Source: UMGS755 sp045597205
GTDB taxonomy: Bacteria > Bacillota > Clostridia > UBA1381 > UBA9506
Assembly: GCA_045597205.1 (NCBI GenBank)
Contig: JAZODT010000028.1
Coordinates: forward strand, 1-39,456
Reading direction: 5' to 3'
DNA: 39,456 bases
Shown: in pieces, positions 7,233-14,082 of the stretch
Numbering within the stretch: position 1 is the first letter of the stretch
How the letters are laid out: the number at the start of each line of letters is the position of its first letter
The notes under the pieces: generated by a model
Databases searched by the model: none
What the model was told of the DNA's origin: nothing
The model's input: only the letters and a program-made list of their open reading frames with translations
Made by a program: the position numbers and the translations under genes

Positions 7233-8306
7233 ATGTTCGAAAAATTGTCATTTATAGAAGAACGGTTTACAGAACTTGCCGAAAAAATCAGCAATCCGGC
7301 TGTCATTGCCGATCAGGAAACCTGGCGTAAGCTTTGCAAAGAGCACGCAGATATTACTCCCATTGTGGAAAAATACAGAGAATATAAACAAACAAAAGAA
7401 ACTGTTGATGAAGCACGGGAAATGTTGACGGATAATTCTTTAGATAAAGAATTTCGCGCCATGCTGGAAGAAGAAATCAGCGAAGGTCAAAAAAACATTA
7501 TCCGTTTTTCTGATGAGCTAAAAATTTTATTATTGCCTAAAGACCCCAATGATGAAAAGAACGTTATTGTCGAAATTCGTGGTGGTGCCGGCGGTGATGA
7601 AGCGGCGCTTTTTGCCGGAGATTTATTCCGTATGTATTCCATGTATGCCGAATCCCGTCGTTGGCGAATTGAAGTGTTAAATCAAAACGCCACCGATATG
7701 GGCGGCTATAAAGAAATTTCCTTTAGCATTGAGGGCTCAGGGGCCTATTCCCGATTAAAATTTGAAAGTGGTGTGCACCGTGTACAGCGCATTCCCGCCA
7801 CAGAATCCGGTGGCCGCATTCACACCTCAACGGTTACGGTTGCGGTTCTGCCTGAAGTAGAAGAGGTTGAAGTTGATATTAATCCTAACGACTTGCGCAT
7901 TGACGTTTTCCGTGCCGGCGGTCCCGGCGGCCAGTGCGTTAACACCACAGACTCTGCTGTGCGTGTAACCCACCTGCCTACCGGCTTGGTTGTATCCTGC
8001 CAGGATGAAAAATCACAGCATAAAAACAAAGACAAGGCTATGAAAATTCTTCGTTCCCGCCTGTTTGACCTTATGCTTAGCGAGCAACAGGCACAAATAG
8101 CGCAGGAAAGAAAAAGCCAGGTTGGCACCGGTGACCGCAGCGAAAGAATCCGCACCTACAATTATCCGCAGGGGCGTGTAACCGATCACCGTGTGGGACT
8201 CACCCTTCACCGTTTAGACAGTATTTTAGACGGCGATTTGGATGAGATTATTGATACTTTAATCACCACCCATCAAAGCGAACTGTTAAAAGGCAGCGAA
8301 GCATAA
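7233..8306 (+). CDS. prfA: peptide chain release factor 1
   Basis: 357 residues from the ATG at 7233, with AGGAG 7 bases upstream; a 10-residue upstream extension is less likely. RF1 reads UAA and UAG and triggers peptide release. The stop-codon recognition tripeptide PAT is at 188-190, which separates RF1 from RF2 (SPF). The universally conserved GGQ is at 232-234. RGGAGGDEA and HRVQRIPATESGGRIHTS are typical. The methyltransferase prmC, often adjacent, is absent. It is followed 37 bases later by cdaA and may be co-transcribed with it. Confidence 0.97.
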   Translation: MFEKLSFIEERFTELAEKISNPAVIADQETWRKLCKEHADITPIVEKYREYKQTKETVDEAREMLTDNSLDKEFRAMLEEEISEGQKNIIRFSDELKILLLPKDPNDEKNVIVEIRGGAGGDEAALFAGDLFRMYSMYAESRRWRIEVLNQNATDMGGYKEISFSIEGSGAYSRLKFESGVHRVQRIPATESGGRIHTSTVTVAVLPEVEEVEVDINPNDLRIDVFRAGGPGGQCVNTTDSAVRVTHLPTGLVVSCQDEKSQHKNKDKAMKILRSRLFDLMLSEQQAQIAQERKSQVGTGDRSERIRTYNYPQGRVTDHRVGLTLHRLDSILDGDLDEIIDTLITTHQSELLKGSEA

Positions 8307-8343
8307 ACTGAACCATATCGGTTTTGTTAAAGGAGTGAATCCT

Positions 8344-9183
8344 GTGAATTATCTTGAATCTGTTGTGTTTCCTTTTATTAAAAGCATCCGGCTGACAGAC
8401 ATTATTGATGTAGGTGTGGTAGCCTTTGTCATTTATAATGTGATGAAATTTATCCGGCAAACCCGTGCCGTCCAGTTGTTAAAGGGTTTGGGCATTTTAC
8501 TTGTCATCATGTACGTGAGTGATTGGTTACAGCTAAACGTAATTAATTTTATTTTAATTAATACCATGCAGGTTGGTGTAACTGCCCTTTTAATCATTTT
8601 TCAACCAGAACTGCGACGCGCCTTGGAACACATGGGACGTAATAAATTAGGCGGCATTTTTAGTTTTGAAGAAAGCAAAAAAGAGCTTTCTGATTTAATT
8701 GATGAAGTGTGCATTGCCACATCCTGTTGTGCCCGTTCAAAAACAGGCGCCCTGATTGTGTTTGAACGCAAAACCCGTTTAAATGATTTATTAACCGGTG
8801 GCACAGTCATTAATGCGGATATTTCTTCTGAGGTGCTAGAAAATATTTTTGTTCCCAACACCCCTCTGCATGATGGTGCCGTAATCATCCGTAATGAAAA
8901 AATTTATATGGCGGCAACGGTGCTGCCCCTTTCGGCCAACAAAAACCTAAGTAAAGAGTTTGGCACCCGTCACAGGGCATCATTAGGGATATCAGAGCTT
9001 TCTGACTGCGTTGCTTTAATTGTTTCAGAAGAAACAGGTCGCATTTCTGTTTCAGTTAACGGGGATATGATTCGCAATCTTTCTGTTGCTTCTTTGAGCC
9101 GCTTGTTAAACAAACTCTTGGCCACAGAAAACGACGAGAAAAACAGCCCGTCCAAATTTTTTAAAGGGAGGGCAAAGCAATGA
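8344..9183 (+). CDS. cdaA: diadenylate cyclase CdaA
   Basis: 279 residues from the GTG at 8344, with AAAGGAG 8 bases upstream; the GTG at 8335 overlaps that site. Three N-terminal membrane helices occupy about 15-90. The DAC (DisA_N) domain follows, with DGA at 177-179 and RHR at 209-211, the two catalytic signatures. It converts two ATP to cyclic di-AMP, which controls potassium, osmotic and cell-wall balance in Firmicutes. It overlaps cdaR by ATGA. The membrane form and the partner gene identify it as CdaA rather than DisA. Confidence 0.96.
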   Translation: MNYLESVVFPFIKSIRLTDIIDVGVVAFVIYNVMKFIRQTRAVQLLKGLGILLVIMYVSDWLQLNVINFILINTMQVGVTALLIIFQPELRRALEHMGRNKLGGIFSFEESKKELSDLIDEVCIATSCCARSKTGALIVFERKTRLNDLLTGGTVINADISSEVLENIFVPNTPLHDGAVIIRNEKIYMAATVLPLSANKNLSKEFGTRHRASLGISELSDCVALIVSEETGRISVSVNGDMIRNLSVASLSRLLNKLLATENDEKNSPSKFFKGRAKQ

Positions 9184-10148
9184 AAAAATATTTAAACTCT
9201 GATTCTGCTTTAAGATTTTTTTCCGTCATCATCGCCGTTTGTCTTTGGTTTTATGTGGTGCAGGTGCAAAGCCCTGATATGAACAGAAAAATTAAAGGCG
9301 TGCCCGTTGTGTTTACACAAAAAAATATGTTAGAAGCAAAGAATTTAATCTTATTAAATGATAAAGAGCATACCATTGACATCGAAATTCGCGGTCCCCG
9401 TAAATATGTTATGGATGTGGATAGCGAAAATCTGACGGTTTTAGCTGATGTAAGCAACATTGAAGCCACAGGTCGGCATATTGTTTTTACCAACATTGTG
9501 TTGCCTTATGCTAACTTAGAGGTTACAAACAAAAACCCCTCTATGCTTTCTGTTGATGTGGATCATTTGGTGACTGTTGAGAAGCCTGTAGAGGTTTTAA
9601 CAGAGGGAACACCAAAATCCTCTTACATCGTAGGGGACTTAAGCGCCGAACCGAAGGAAATAACCATTCGCGGACCCAAAACCATTATTGATGGTATTAA
9701 ATCGGTGGCTGCCATTGTTGATGTAAATAATAAAACAGCTGATACCGCCGGTGTTGAACCCGTAAGGGTTCTGGGCACCAACGATAAAGAAATTAAAAGC
9801 CAGCTACTCACCTTTTCCACTGCAGAAATTGAGGTGCGTGCTGAACTTTTAAAAACAAAATCATTAGATTTAAATCCTGTTTTTACCGCTGCATCACAAA
9901 AAATTGCTGATGAATATATTTTAGATAAAAACAGTGTGAAAGAAATAAAGGTTGCCGGCGTTCAGGCCCTTGTGGATGACTTAAATGCTATTGACACGAA
10001 ACCGATTGATTTTTATCAGTTAAATAGCGATGGAGAACTTACCGTTAAGTTGAATTTGCCCCAAGGTGTTCGTTCTTTAGATGGGGATGGCTTCACTTTA
10101 CGGTTTAGTCGCAAACCGAATCCAACCGGCGAAGATAACAATCGTTAA
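9180..10148 (+). CDS. cdaR: CdaA regulator CdaR (YbbR-domain protein)
   Basis: 322 residues. One membrane helix at about 8-27 is followed by a long extracellular part built of YbbR-type beta repeats (blocks near 50-130, 135-220 and 225-315, with the recurring IRGP motif at 70 and 160). CdaR binds CdaA and modulates c-di-AMP synthesis. The gene normally lies in cdaA-cdaR-glmM; here glmM is missing, and cdaR ends with a 4-base overlap against a convergent gene of an accessory cassette. Confidence 0.93.
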   Translation: MKKYLNSDSALRFFSVIIAVCLWFYVVQVQSPDMNRKIKGVPVVFTQKNMLEAKNLILLNDKEHTIDIEIRGPRKYVMDVDSENLTVLADVSNIEATGRHIVFTNIVLPYANLEVTNKNPSMLSVDVDHLVTVEKPVEVLTEGTPKSSYIVGDLSAEPKEITIRGPKTIIDGIKSVAAIVDVNNKTADTAGVEPVRVLGTNDKEIKSQLLTFSTAEIEVRAELLKTKSLDLNPVFTAASQKIADEYILDKNSVKEIKVAGVQALVDDLNAIDTKPIDFYQLNSDGELTVKLNLPQGVRSLDGDGFTLRFSRKPNPTGEDNNR

Positions 10149-10504
10149 CAGGAATAAAGCTGTAACGTTTTTGCTACAAGACAGGCAAAATGGCAACGAA
10201 AAGCATTCCATGCCCTTTTCCCCGCTCCCATGTCACTTCCTGGCTGGGCAAACATAACAGAATAATAAGGATAGTCAAAAAACGCTCGCAAGGGGTCTAA
10301 CGCCCCATATACTGCAGGGCGTTTTTTATACTCCTCTTTTAATACAGAGCAGACCAGTCGAACCCCTGCCCATTGCTTTTTTCTGCCACTTGTACCCGGT
10401 TCGTGACTGCATTTTTCATAATCACGGATAAGGTATAGCATTTGCATATATAAATCATGAGGTAACCAATCAGGATTTCTCTTGATCGGTACATAATGCC
10501 GCAT
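10145..10504 (-). CDS. unknown 119-residue protein, accessory cassette gene B
   Basis: Start taken at 10504, just after GGGGGAG; the open frame continues upstream to 10600 inside the preceding gene. The protein is basic and aromatic with six cysteines, three of them near the C-terminus. The segment DLYMQMLYLIRDYEKC resembles a short motif often seen in small clostridial prophage proteins, but no family can be named. It overlaps the upstream cassette gene by 35 bases and the 3' end of cdaR by 4 bases. It is probably controlled by the operator at 10798-10824. Function unknown. Confidence 0.6.
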   Translation of the reverse strand: MRHYVPIKRNPDWLPHDLYMQMLYLIRDYEKCSHEPGTSGRKKQWAGVRLVCSVLKEEYKKRPAVYGALDPLRAFFDYPYYSVMFAQPGSDMGAGKRAWNAFRCHFACLVAKTLQLYSC

Positions 10505-10673
10505 GCTTCTCCCCCTTTGCTTTATAATCTCTGCCGCTGCCATAGCGCACCAAGTCTCTCTCCATTTCTTCTTTTGTTTTGAAAAAAGAACATTTGTCAC
10601 GCCGACAAACCATTTCTGTTAAAACATTACATCTACCCAAACGGTAGGCAAAGCAATCCTTTTGAACGCCCAT
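10470..10673 (-). CDS. small Cys-rich protein, accessory cassette gene A
   Basis: 67 residues from the ATG at 10673, with GGAGG 9 bases upstream. Cysteines at 7, 15, 23 and 28 (C-x7-C-x7-C-x4-C), followed by SFFKTKEEMERD, suggest a small metal-binding knuckle. Similar short proteins of unknown function are common in clostridial genomes and prophages. The frame stays open to 10817 with protein-like content (DTDIDKFFGHSEAVRRWPK), so a longer form from a GTG or TTG near 10785-10817 is possible. That form would start beside the operator. Start choice is uncertain. Confidence 0.6.
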   Translation of the reverse strand: MGVQKDCFAYRLGRCNVLTEMVCRRDKCSFFKTKEEMERDLVRYGSGRDYKAKGEKHAALCTDQEKS

Positions 10674-10797
10674 CGTACGCCGCCTCCTGTAATATAAATA
10701 ATTTTCTTGTTTCGGCCATCGCCGAACGGCCTCACTGTGCCCAAAAAATTTGTCAATATCTGTATCTTTTAGTAAATCCACGTCTAATAACACTCCC

Positions 10798-10824
10798 CAT
10801 AAGGTTGCGTTTTGCAACCTTATG
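10798..10824. promoter_or_regulatory. large palindromic operator, site O1
   Basis: Perfect inverted repeat with 11-base arms, CATAAGGTTGC / GCAACCTTATG, around GTTTT. The core GTTGC-GTTTT-GCAAC is identical to the site at 11093-11107. No U-tract follows on either strand, so an operator is favoured over a terminator. It lies directly upstream of the two unknown cassette genes. Confidence 0.65.
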
Positions 10825-10855
10825 TGCTAAAAAATAAATGATATGCAACAATACA

Positions 10856-11071
10856 CTACTCATTGTATTCCGCAAAAAAATATTCCATCATTCGATTGGG
10901 CGGAATGTTAAGTATATCGCGAATTCGTTCTACCTCTTCCAAAGTCATATCAGAAACATTCCTGATTTTGCGACCTAGCGTACTGGGAGAAACACCAACT
11001 TGTTGCGCGAGACTGCCAAAAGTTAGCCCTTGTTCGACGATTTTACCTCTTAATTTGTTTGTGTTTACCAT
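10856..11071 (-). CDS. small Cro/CI-type HTH protein
   Basis: 71 residues, almost entirely one XRE helix-turn-helix domain (about 5-60). The recognition region is TFGSLAQQVGVSPSTLGRKI, followed by MTLEEVERIRDIL. GGAGG lies 9 bases before the ATG. It is divergent from the S24 repressor gene across a 236-base operator region, the classic Cro/CI arrangement. Its own promoter (11115-11143) carries operator O2 at the start point. Likely a Cro-like regulator of the cassette; targets are inferred. Confidence 0.85.
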   Translation of the reverse strand: MVNTNKLRGKIVEQGLTFGSLAQQVGVSPSTLGRKIRNVSDMTLEEVERIRDILNIPPNRMMEYFFAEYNE

Positions 11072-11092
11072 TTTGAATGCCTCCTTTTATTT

Positions 11093-11107
11093 GTTGCGTT
11101 TTGCAAC
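11093..11107. promoter_or_regulatory. palindromic operator, site O2
   Basis: GTTGC-GTTTT-GCAAC, the same 15-base core as O1. It starts 8 bases past the -10 of the leftward HTH-gene promoter, so a bound repressor would block initiation. Confidence 0.65.
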
Positions 11108-11114
11108 TACAAAA

Positions 11115-11143
11115 ATCTTACCATATCCAGCAATTTTTGTCAA
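11115..11143 (-). promoter_or_regulatory. sigma-A promoter of the Cro-like gene
   Basis: Minus strand: TTGACA (11138-11143), a 17-base spacer, TAAGAT (11115-11120). Strong match, with operator O2 immediately downstream. Confidence 0.78.
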
Positions 11144-11194
11144 GACATCTGATGACACTTTTTGCAACACTTTTTCGTTTTTAAATCTAAAACT

Positions 11195-11224
11195 GTTGCA
11201 TTTTGAAAAAAACTATGATACAAT
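11195..11224 (+). promoter_or_regulatory. sigma-A promoter of the S24 repressor with degenerate operator O3
   Basis: TTGCAT (11196-11201), a 17-base spacer, TACAAT (11219-11224). The -35 is embedded in GTTGC-ATTTT-GAAAA, a half-conserved copy of the GTTGC-N5-GCAAC operator. A further GCAAC half-site lies at 11164-11168. This suggests autoregulation with a weaker site. Confidence 0.65.
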
Positions 11225-11307
11225 AAACTTAAATGAATTGGCCGTAAACAAAAACAGTGGCCGATTGCATAAAATTTGTAAAATAGCCACACAAAGGGGA
11301 CGGTAAT

Positions 11308-11940
11308 ATGGGTCAGATTAATATAGGCGAAAAAATAAGGCTCCGGCGGGAACATCTGGAATATTCTATGCAAGATATAGCCGATAAAATGGATGTGCAC
11401 CGCTCAACCATTATGCGTTGGGAAAATGGCGAAACCAGTCGCATTAAACTGGCAACAATTGAAAAGTTGGCACAAATTCTTAGAACCTCTCCCGGTCATT
11501 TAATGGGGTATGAAAACCTAGATGAAAACGATACTATCAGCCGTGTTTCCTCCGGCGATGATGCCTGTTTTTTGCCCGTTTTGCGCCACCTTTATGCCGA
11601 TGACCGGCTGTATGAGGCAGAAAATATTATGAACTATGACTTGGCAGACTCCCGTTATCGTTATATGCGCTGCTTTTACTTATTTGTCCCCGACGATTCT
11701 ATGGCTCCTGCTTTAGAGGACGGAGACCGAATTTTAGTGAAACAACAGGACGAATTAAAAGATGGTCAAGTAGGCGTTTTTTTAATTGATGATCAACCTG
11801 TTATTCGTCGGTTATATCAACGTGAATGCGTTGAACTTCAAGCTTTTAACCCTTATTATCCGGCTTTAAAAATGAGCAAAGATAAATGGAAACAAACAAA
11901 AACAATTGGTGTAGTTTTAGAAAGCAAGCGGATTTGGTAA
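11308..11940 (+). CDS. CI/LexA-like repressor (XRE HTH + S24 peptidase-like domain)
   Basis: 210 residues. The HTH is at 6-62 (QDIADKMDVHRSTIMRWENG). The S24 peptidase-like fold covers about 115-205. The serine box is FVPDDSMAPALEDGDRILV with Ser131. At the position where LexA has Val-Lys-Arg-Leu with the catalytic lysine, this protein has Ile-Arg-Arg-Leu (Arg167). No Ala-Gly cleavage pair is seen in the linker. It may therefore bind and dimerise but fail to self-cleave. It is divergent from the Cro-like gene. It probably represses itself, the Cro-like gene and the two unknown genes through the GTTGC palindromes. Confidence 0.88.
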   Translation: MGQINIGEKIRLRREHLEYSMQDIADKMDVHRSTIMRWENGETSRIKLATIEKLAQILRTSPGHLMGYENLDENDTISRVSSGDDACFLPVLRHLYADDRLYEAENIMNYDLADSRYRYMRCFYLFVPDDSMAPALEDGDRILVKQQDELKDGQVGVFLIDDQPVIRRLYQRECVELQAFNPYYPALKMSKDKWKQTKTIGVVLESKRIW

Positions 11941-11984
11941 GCCAATTTTAAAACCTTTATCACAAGAGGATTAAAACTAAAATT

Positions 11985-12172
11985 TTAGAGGCTGACAGGC
12001 TTGGCATGCCGTTGGCAGACGTTGTGAAAATGGCTTCCTTTATCCCTGCCTGTGCAATTGGCAAAGAGAACACTCTAGGCAACTTAGAACCGGAAAATAT
12101 GCTGATGTTATCGTCTTAAACAAGGATTTAACTATCAGATATGTTTTCTATAAAGGTAATCAAATTGTTTAA
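11985..12172 (+). pseudogene. nagA: 3' remnant of N-acetylglucosamine-6-phosphate deacetylase
   Basis: Reading from 11985 gives LEADRLGMPLADVV, then KMASFIPACAIGKENTLGNL and EPE in one frame. A one-base loss near 12093 shifts the frame, after which KYADVIVLNKDLTIRYVFYK follows to a stop at 12172. This is the C-terminal end of NagA-type amidohydrolases (LADVVRMAS...PGKYADVIVLD). The first roughly 300 codons are absent, so the gene is dead. It lies right after the repressor gene and suggests that the cassette arrived with loss of flanking genes. Confidence 0.78.
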
Positions 12173-12240
12173 CCATTAAAAATAACGATTTTTTACTATT
12201 AGAGTTTTTTAAATTTATAACATTTTACAAGAATTTTTTA

Positions 12241-12269
12241 TTGAAAAAAACACCTAAAAGTGATATAAT
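12241..12269 (+). promoter_or_regulatory. sigma-A promoter of the GMP synthase gene
   Basis: TTGAAA (12241-12246), a 17-base spacer, TATAAT (12264-12269). It lies in an AT-rich stretch about 50 bases before the start codon and gives a short leader with no purine-riboswitch-like fold seen. Confidence 0.75.
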
Positions 12270-12320
12270 AATACTGTATTTTTTCAATTTTGTTAATTAA
12301 TTTTCGGGAGGAATTGAGAT

Positions 12321-13298
12321 ATGAGCGACAAACGTCCTGAGTCTATGGCTCGCATCACAACAAAAGAACTGGCAGACAAGTTTATTGCCGAACAAGTTGC
12401 CGAAGTTCAAAAACAAGTTGGTGATAAAAAAGTACTCTTAGCTTTATCCGGCGGTGTAGATAGCTCTGTTGTAGCCGCTTTGTTAATTAAGGCCATTGGC
12501 AAACAATTAATTTGCGTGCACGTTAACCACGGTTTAATGCGCAAAGGTGAAAGCGAAGAGGTTATTAAAATCTTCCGTGACGGTTTAGATGCTAATTTGG
12601 TTTACATTGATGCAACCGACAGATTTTTAAGCAAGTTAGACGGTGTGGCCGATCCCGAGAAAAAACGTAAAATTATTGGCGGCGAATTCATTGTTGTGTT
12701 TGATGAAGAAGCAAGAAAGCTAACCGATGTTGACTTTTTGGCACAGGGTACCATTTATCCTGACATTTTAGAAAGCGACGGCGTGAAAGCCCATCACAAT
12801 GTGGGCGGTCTGCCGGAAGATATGCAGTTTGAACTGGTTGAGCCCATTAAATTGTTATATAAAGATGAAGTTAGAGTGGTTGGTAAAGCCTTAGGTCTGC
12901 CTGCTAACATGGTTGACCGTCAGCCTTTCCCAGGTCCCGGCTTAGGTGTGCGTTGCTTAGGTGCCATCACCCGTGACAGATTAGAGGCTCTTCGTGAAGC
13001 TGATGCTATTTTAAGAGAAGAGTTTGAGATTGCAGGTCTTTCTCAGCACGTTTGGCAGTATTTCATTGCTGTGCCCGACTTTAAAAGTGTTGGCGTGAAA
13101 GATAGCAAGCGTTATGAGGGTTGGCCGGCTATTATCAGAGCCGTAAACACCACCGATGCAATGTCTGCCACCATTGAAGAAATCTCCTATAGCGTTCTTC
13201 ACAAAATTACTGACCGTATCACCCACGAGGTTGACGGCATTAACCGCGTTCTGTACGATTTAACGCCGAAGCCGATTGGCACTATTGAGTGGGAATAA
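12321..13298 (+). CDS. guaA: GMP synthase ATP-pyrophosphatase subunit, no glutaminase domain
   Basis: 325 residues with GGGAGG 9 bases upstream. The PP-loop SGGVDSS is at 43-49, followed by VHVNHGLMRKGE, FLAQGTIYPDILES and QPFPGPGLGVRCLG. It ends with the dimerisation domain PKPIGTIEWE. This is the whole ATP-PPase and C-terminal half of GuaA. The N-terminal class I glutamine amidotransferase domain (about 190 residues) is missing, and no remnant lies upstream. It would amidate XMP to GMP using free ammonia, or a separate glutaminase subunit encoded elsewhere, as in archaeal two-subunit enzymes. It is next to purC. Confidence 0.93.
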   Translation: MSDKRPESMARITTKELADKFIAEQVAEVQKQVGDKKVLLALSGGVDSSVVAALLIKAIGKQLICVHVNHGLMRKGESEEVIKIFRDGLDANLVYIDATDRFLSKLDGVADPEKKRKIIGGEFIVVFDEEARKLTDVDFLAQGTIYPDILESDGVKAHHNVGGLPEDMQFELVEPIKLLYKDEVRVVGKALGLPANMVDRQPFPGPGLGVRCLGAITRDRLEALREADAILREEFEIAGLSQHVWQYFIAVPDFKSVGVKDSKRYEGWPAIIRAVNTTDAMSATIEEISYSVLHKITDRITHEVDGINRVLYDLTPKPIGTIEWE

Positions 13299-13346
13299 TT
13301 TGACAAAAAAAATTAACACACTAAAATATTAAAGGAGTTGTTACAC

Positions 13347-14036
13347 ATGAAAACCCTGTACACTGGAAAAACGAAAGACGTTTTATTGGATGAAGAAAAA
13401 AACATTGTGAGTTTACTGTTTAAGGATAGCGCCACCGGCGAAAACGGTGTGTTTGACCCCGGCTCCAACACCGTTGGCGGCAGCGTGGAAGGCAAAGGGA
13501 AAATTGGTCTTGCCATCTCTAAATATTTCTTTGAATTAATGGAAAAGAACGGCATCCCCACCCATTACATTAACGCAGATGTAGAACAGGGGTTAATGCA
13601 GGTTCGCAACCTGACAGTTCCCAAGCTTGAGTTTGTTCTGCGTTATTTCACTGCCGGCAGTATGTGCCGCCGTTTCACTTTAGAAGAAGGCATTGTGTTC
13701 AATCCGCCTTATGCTGAAGTAACGTTAAAAGACGATATTCAGGGTGACCCCTTAATCAGCGAACGCCTCTGCATTATGAAAGGTCTTTTGAAAGAAGGCC
13801 AGTATGATGAAGCATTGGATATTCTCCACCGTGTCGGCGAAGTTCTGAAAAAGGAACTGGCACCCATGGGTCTAACCTTAATTGACTTTAAAATTGAAAT
13901 CGGTTATGACGAAAGCGGCAAAATGTTTGTTGCTGACGAAATCACACCGGATATTTGGCGTGTTCGTGACGAAAACGGCAACATCCCCAATCAAATTGAT
14001 TGTGCTAAAATGTTGCTGGCTAAAATGGGGCTGTAA
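13347..14036 (+). CDS. purC: SAICAR synthetase
   Basis: 229 residues from the ATG at 13347, with AAAGGAG 9 bases upstream. LYTGKTKDV, the LFKDSATGENGVFDPGSN nucleotide-binding region, VRNLTVPKLEFVLRYFTAGS and DEITPDIWRV are typical of the short bacterial PurC. It joins CAIR and aspartate with ATP to SAICAR in purine synthesis. It lies 48 bases after the GMP synthase gene in the same direction and ahead of a strong terminator, so the two probably form a purine operon. Confidence 0.95.
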   Translation: MKTLYTGKTKDVLLDEEKNIVSLLFKDSATGENGVFDPGSNTVGGSVEGKGKIGLAISKYFFELMEKNGIPTHYINADVEQGLMQVRNLTVPKLEFVLRYFTAGSMCRRFTLEEGIVFNPPYAEVTLKDDIQGDPLISERLCIMKGLLKEGQYDEALDILHRVGEVLKKELAPMGLTLIDFKIEIGYDESGKMFVADEITPDIWRVRDENGNIPNQIDCAKMLLAKMGL

Positions 14037-14043
14037 AACGAGC

Positions 14044-14076
14044 AAAAAAGGCTGTGCTATTTGCACAGCCTTTTTT
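14044..14076. terminator. bidirectional intrinsic terminator
   Basis: Stem AAAAAAGGCTGTGC / GCACAGCCTTTTTT with a TATTT loop. It ends the rightward guaA-purC unit and can also end the convergent ior operon, since both strands have a U-tract. Confidence 0.9.
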
Positions 14077-14082
14077 TTACTT

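Noticed and set aside
10798..10824. Palindrome as an intrinsic terminator
   Set aside because: No U-tract follows on either strand, and its core recurs as an operator at 11093.
11941..12320. Lost glutaminase domain of GMP synthase upstream of its gene
   Set aside because: The stretch encodes a nagA remnant and a sigma-A promoter; no amidotransferase motif such as GICYG or GGP was found in any frame read.
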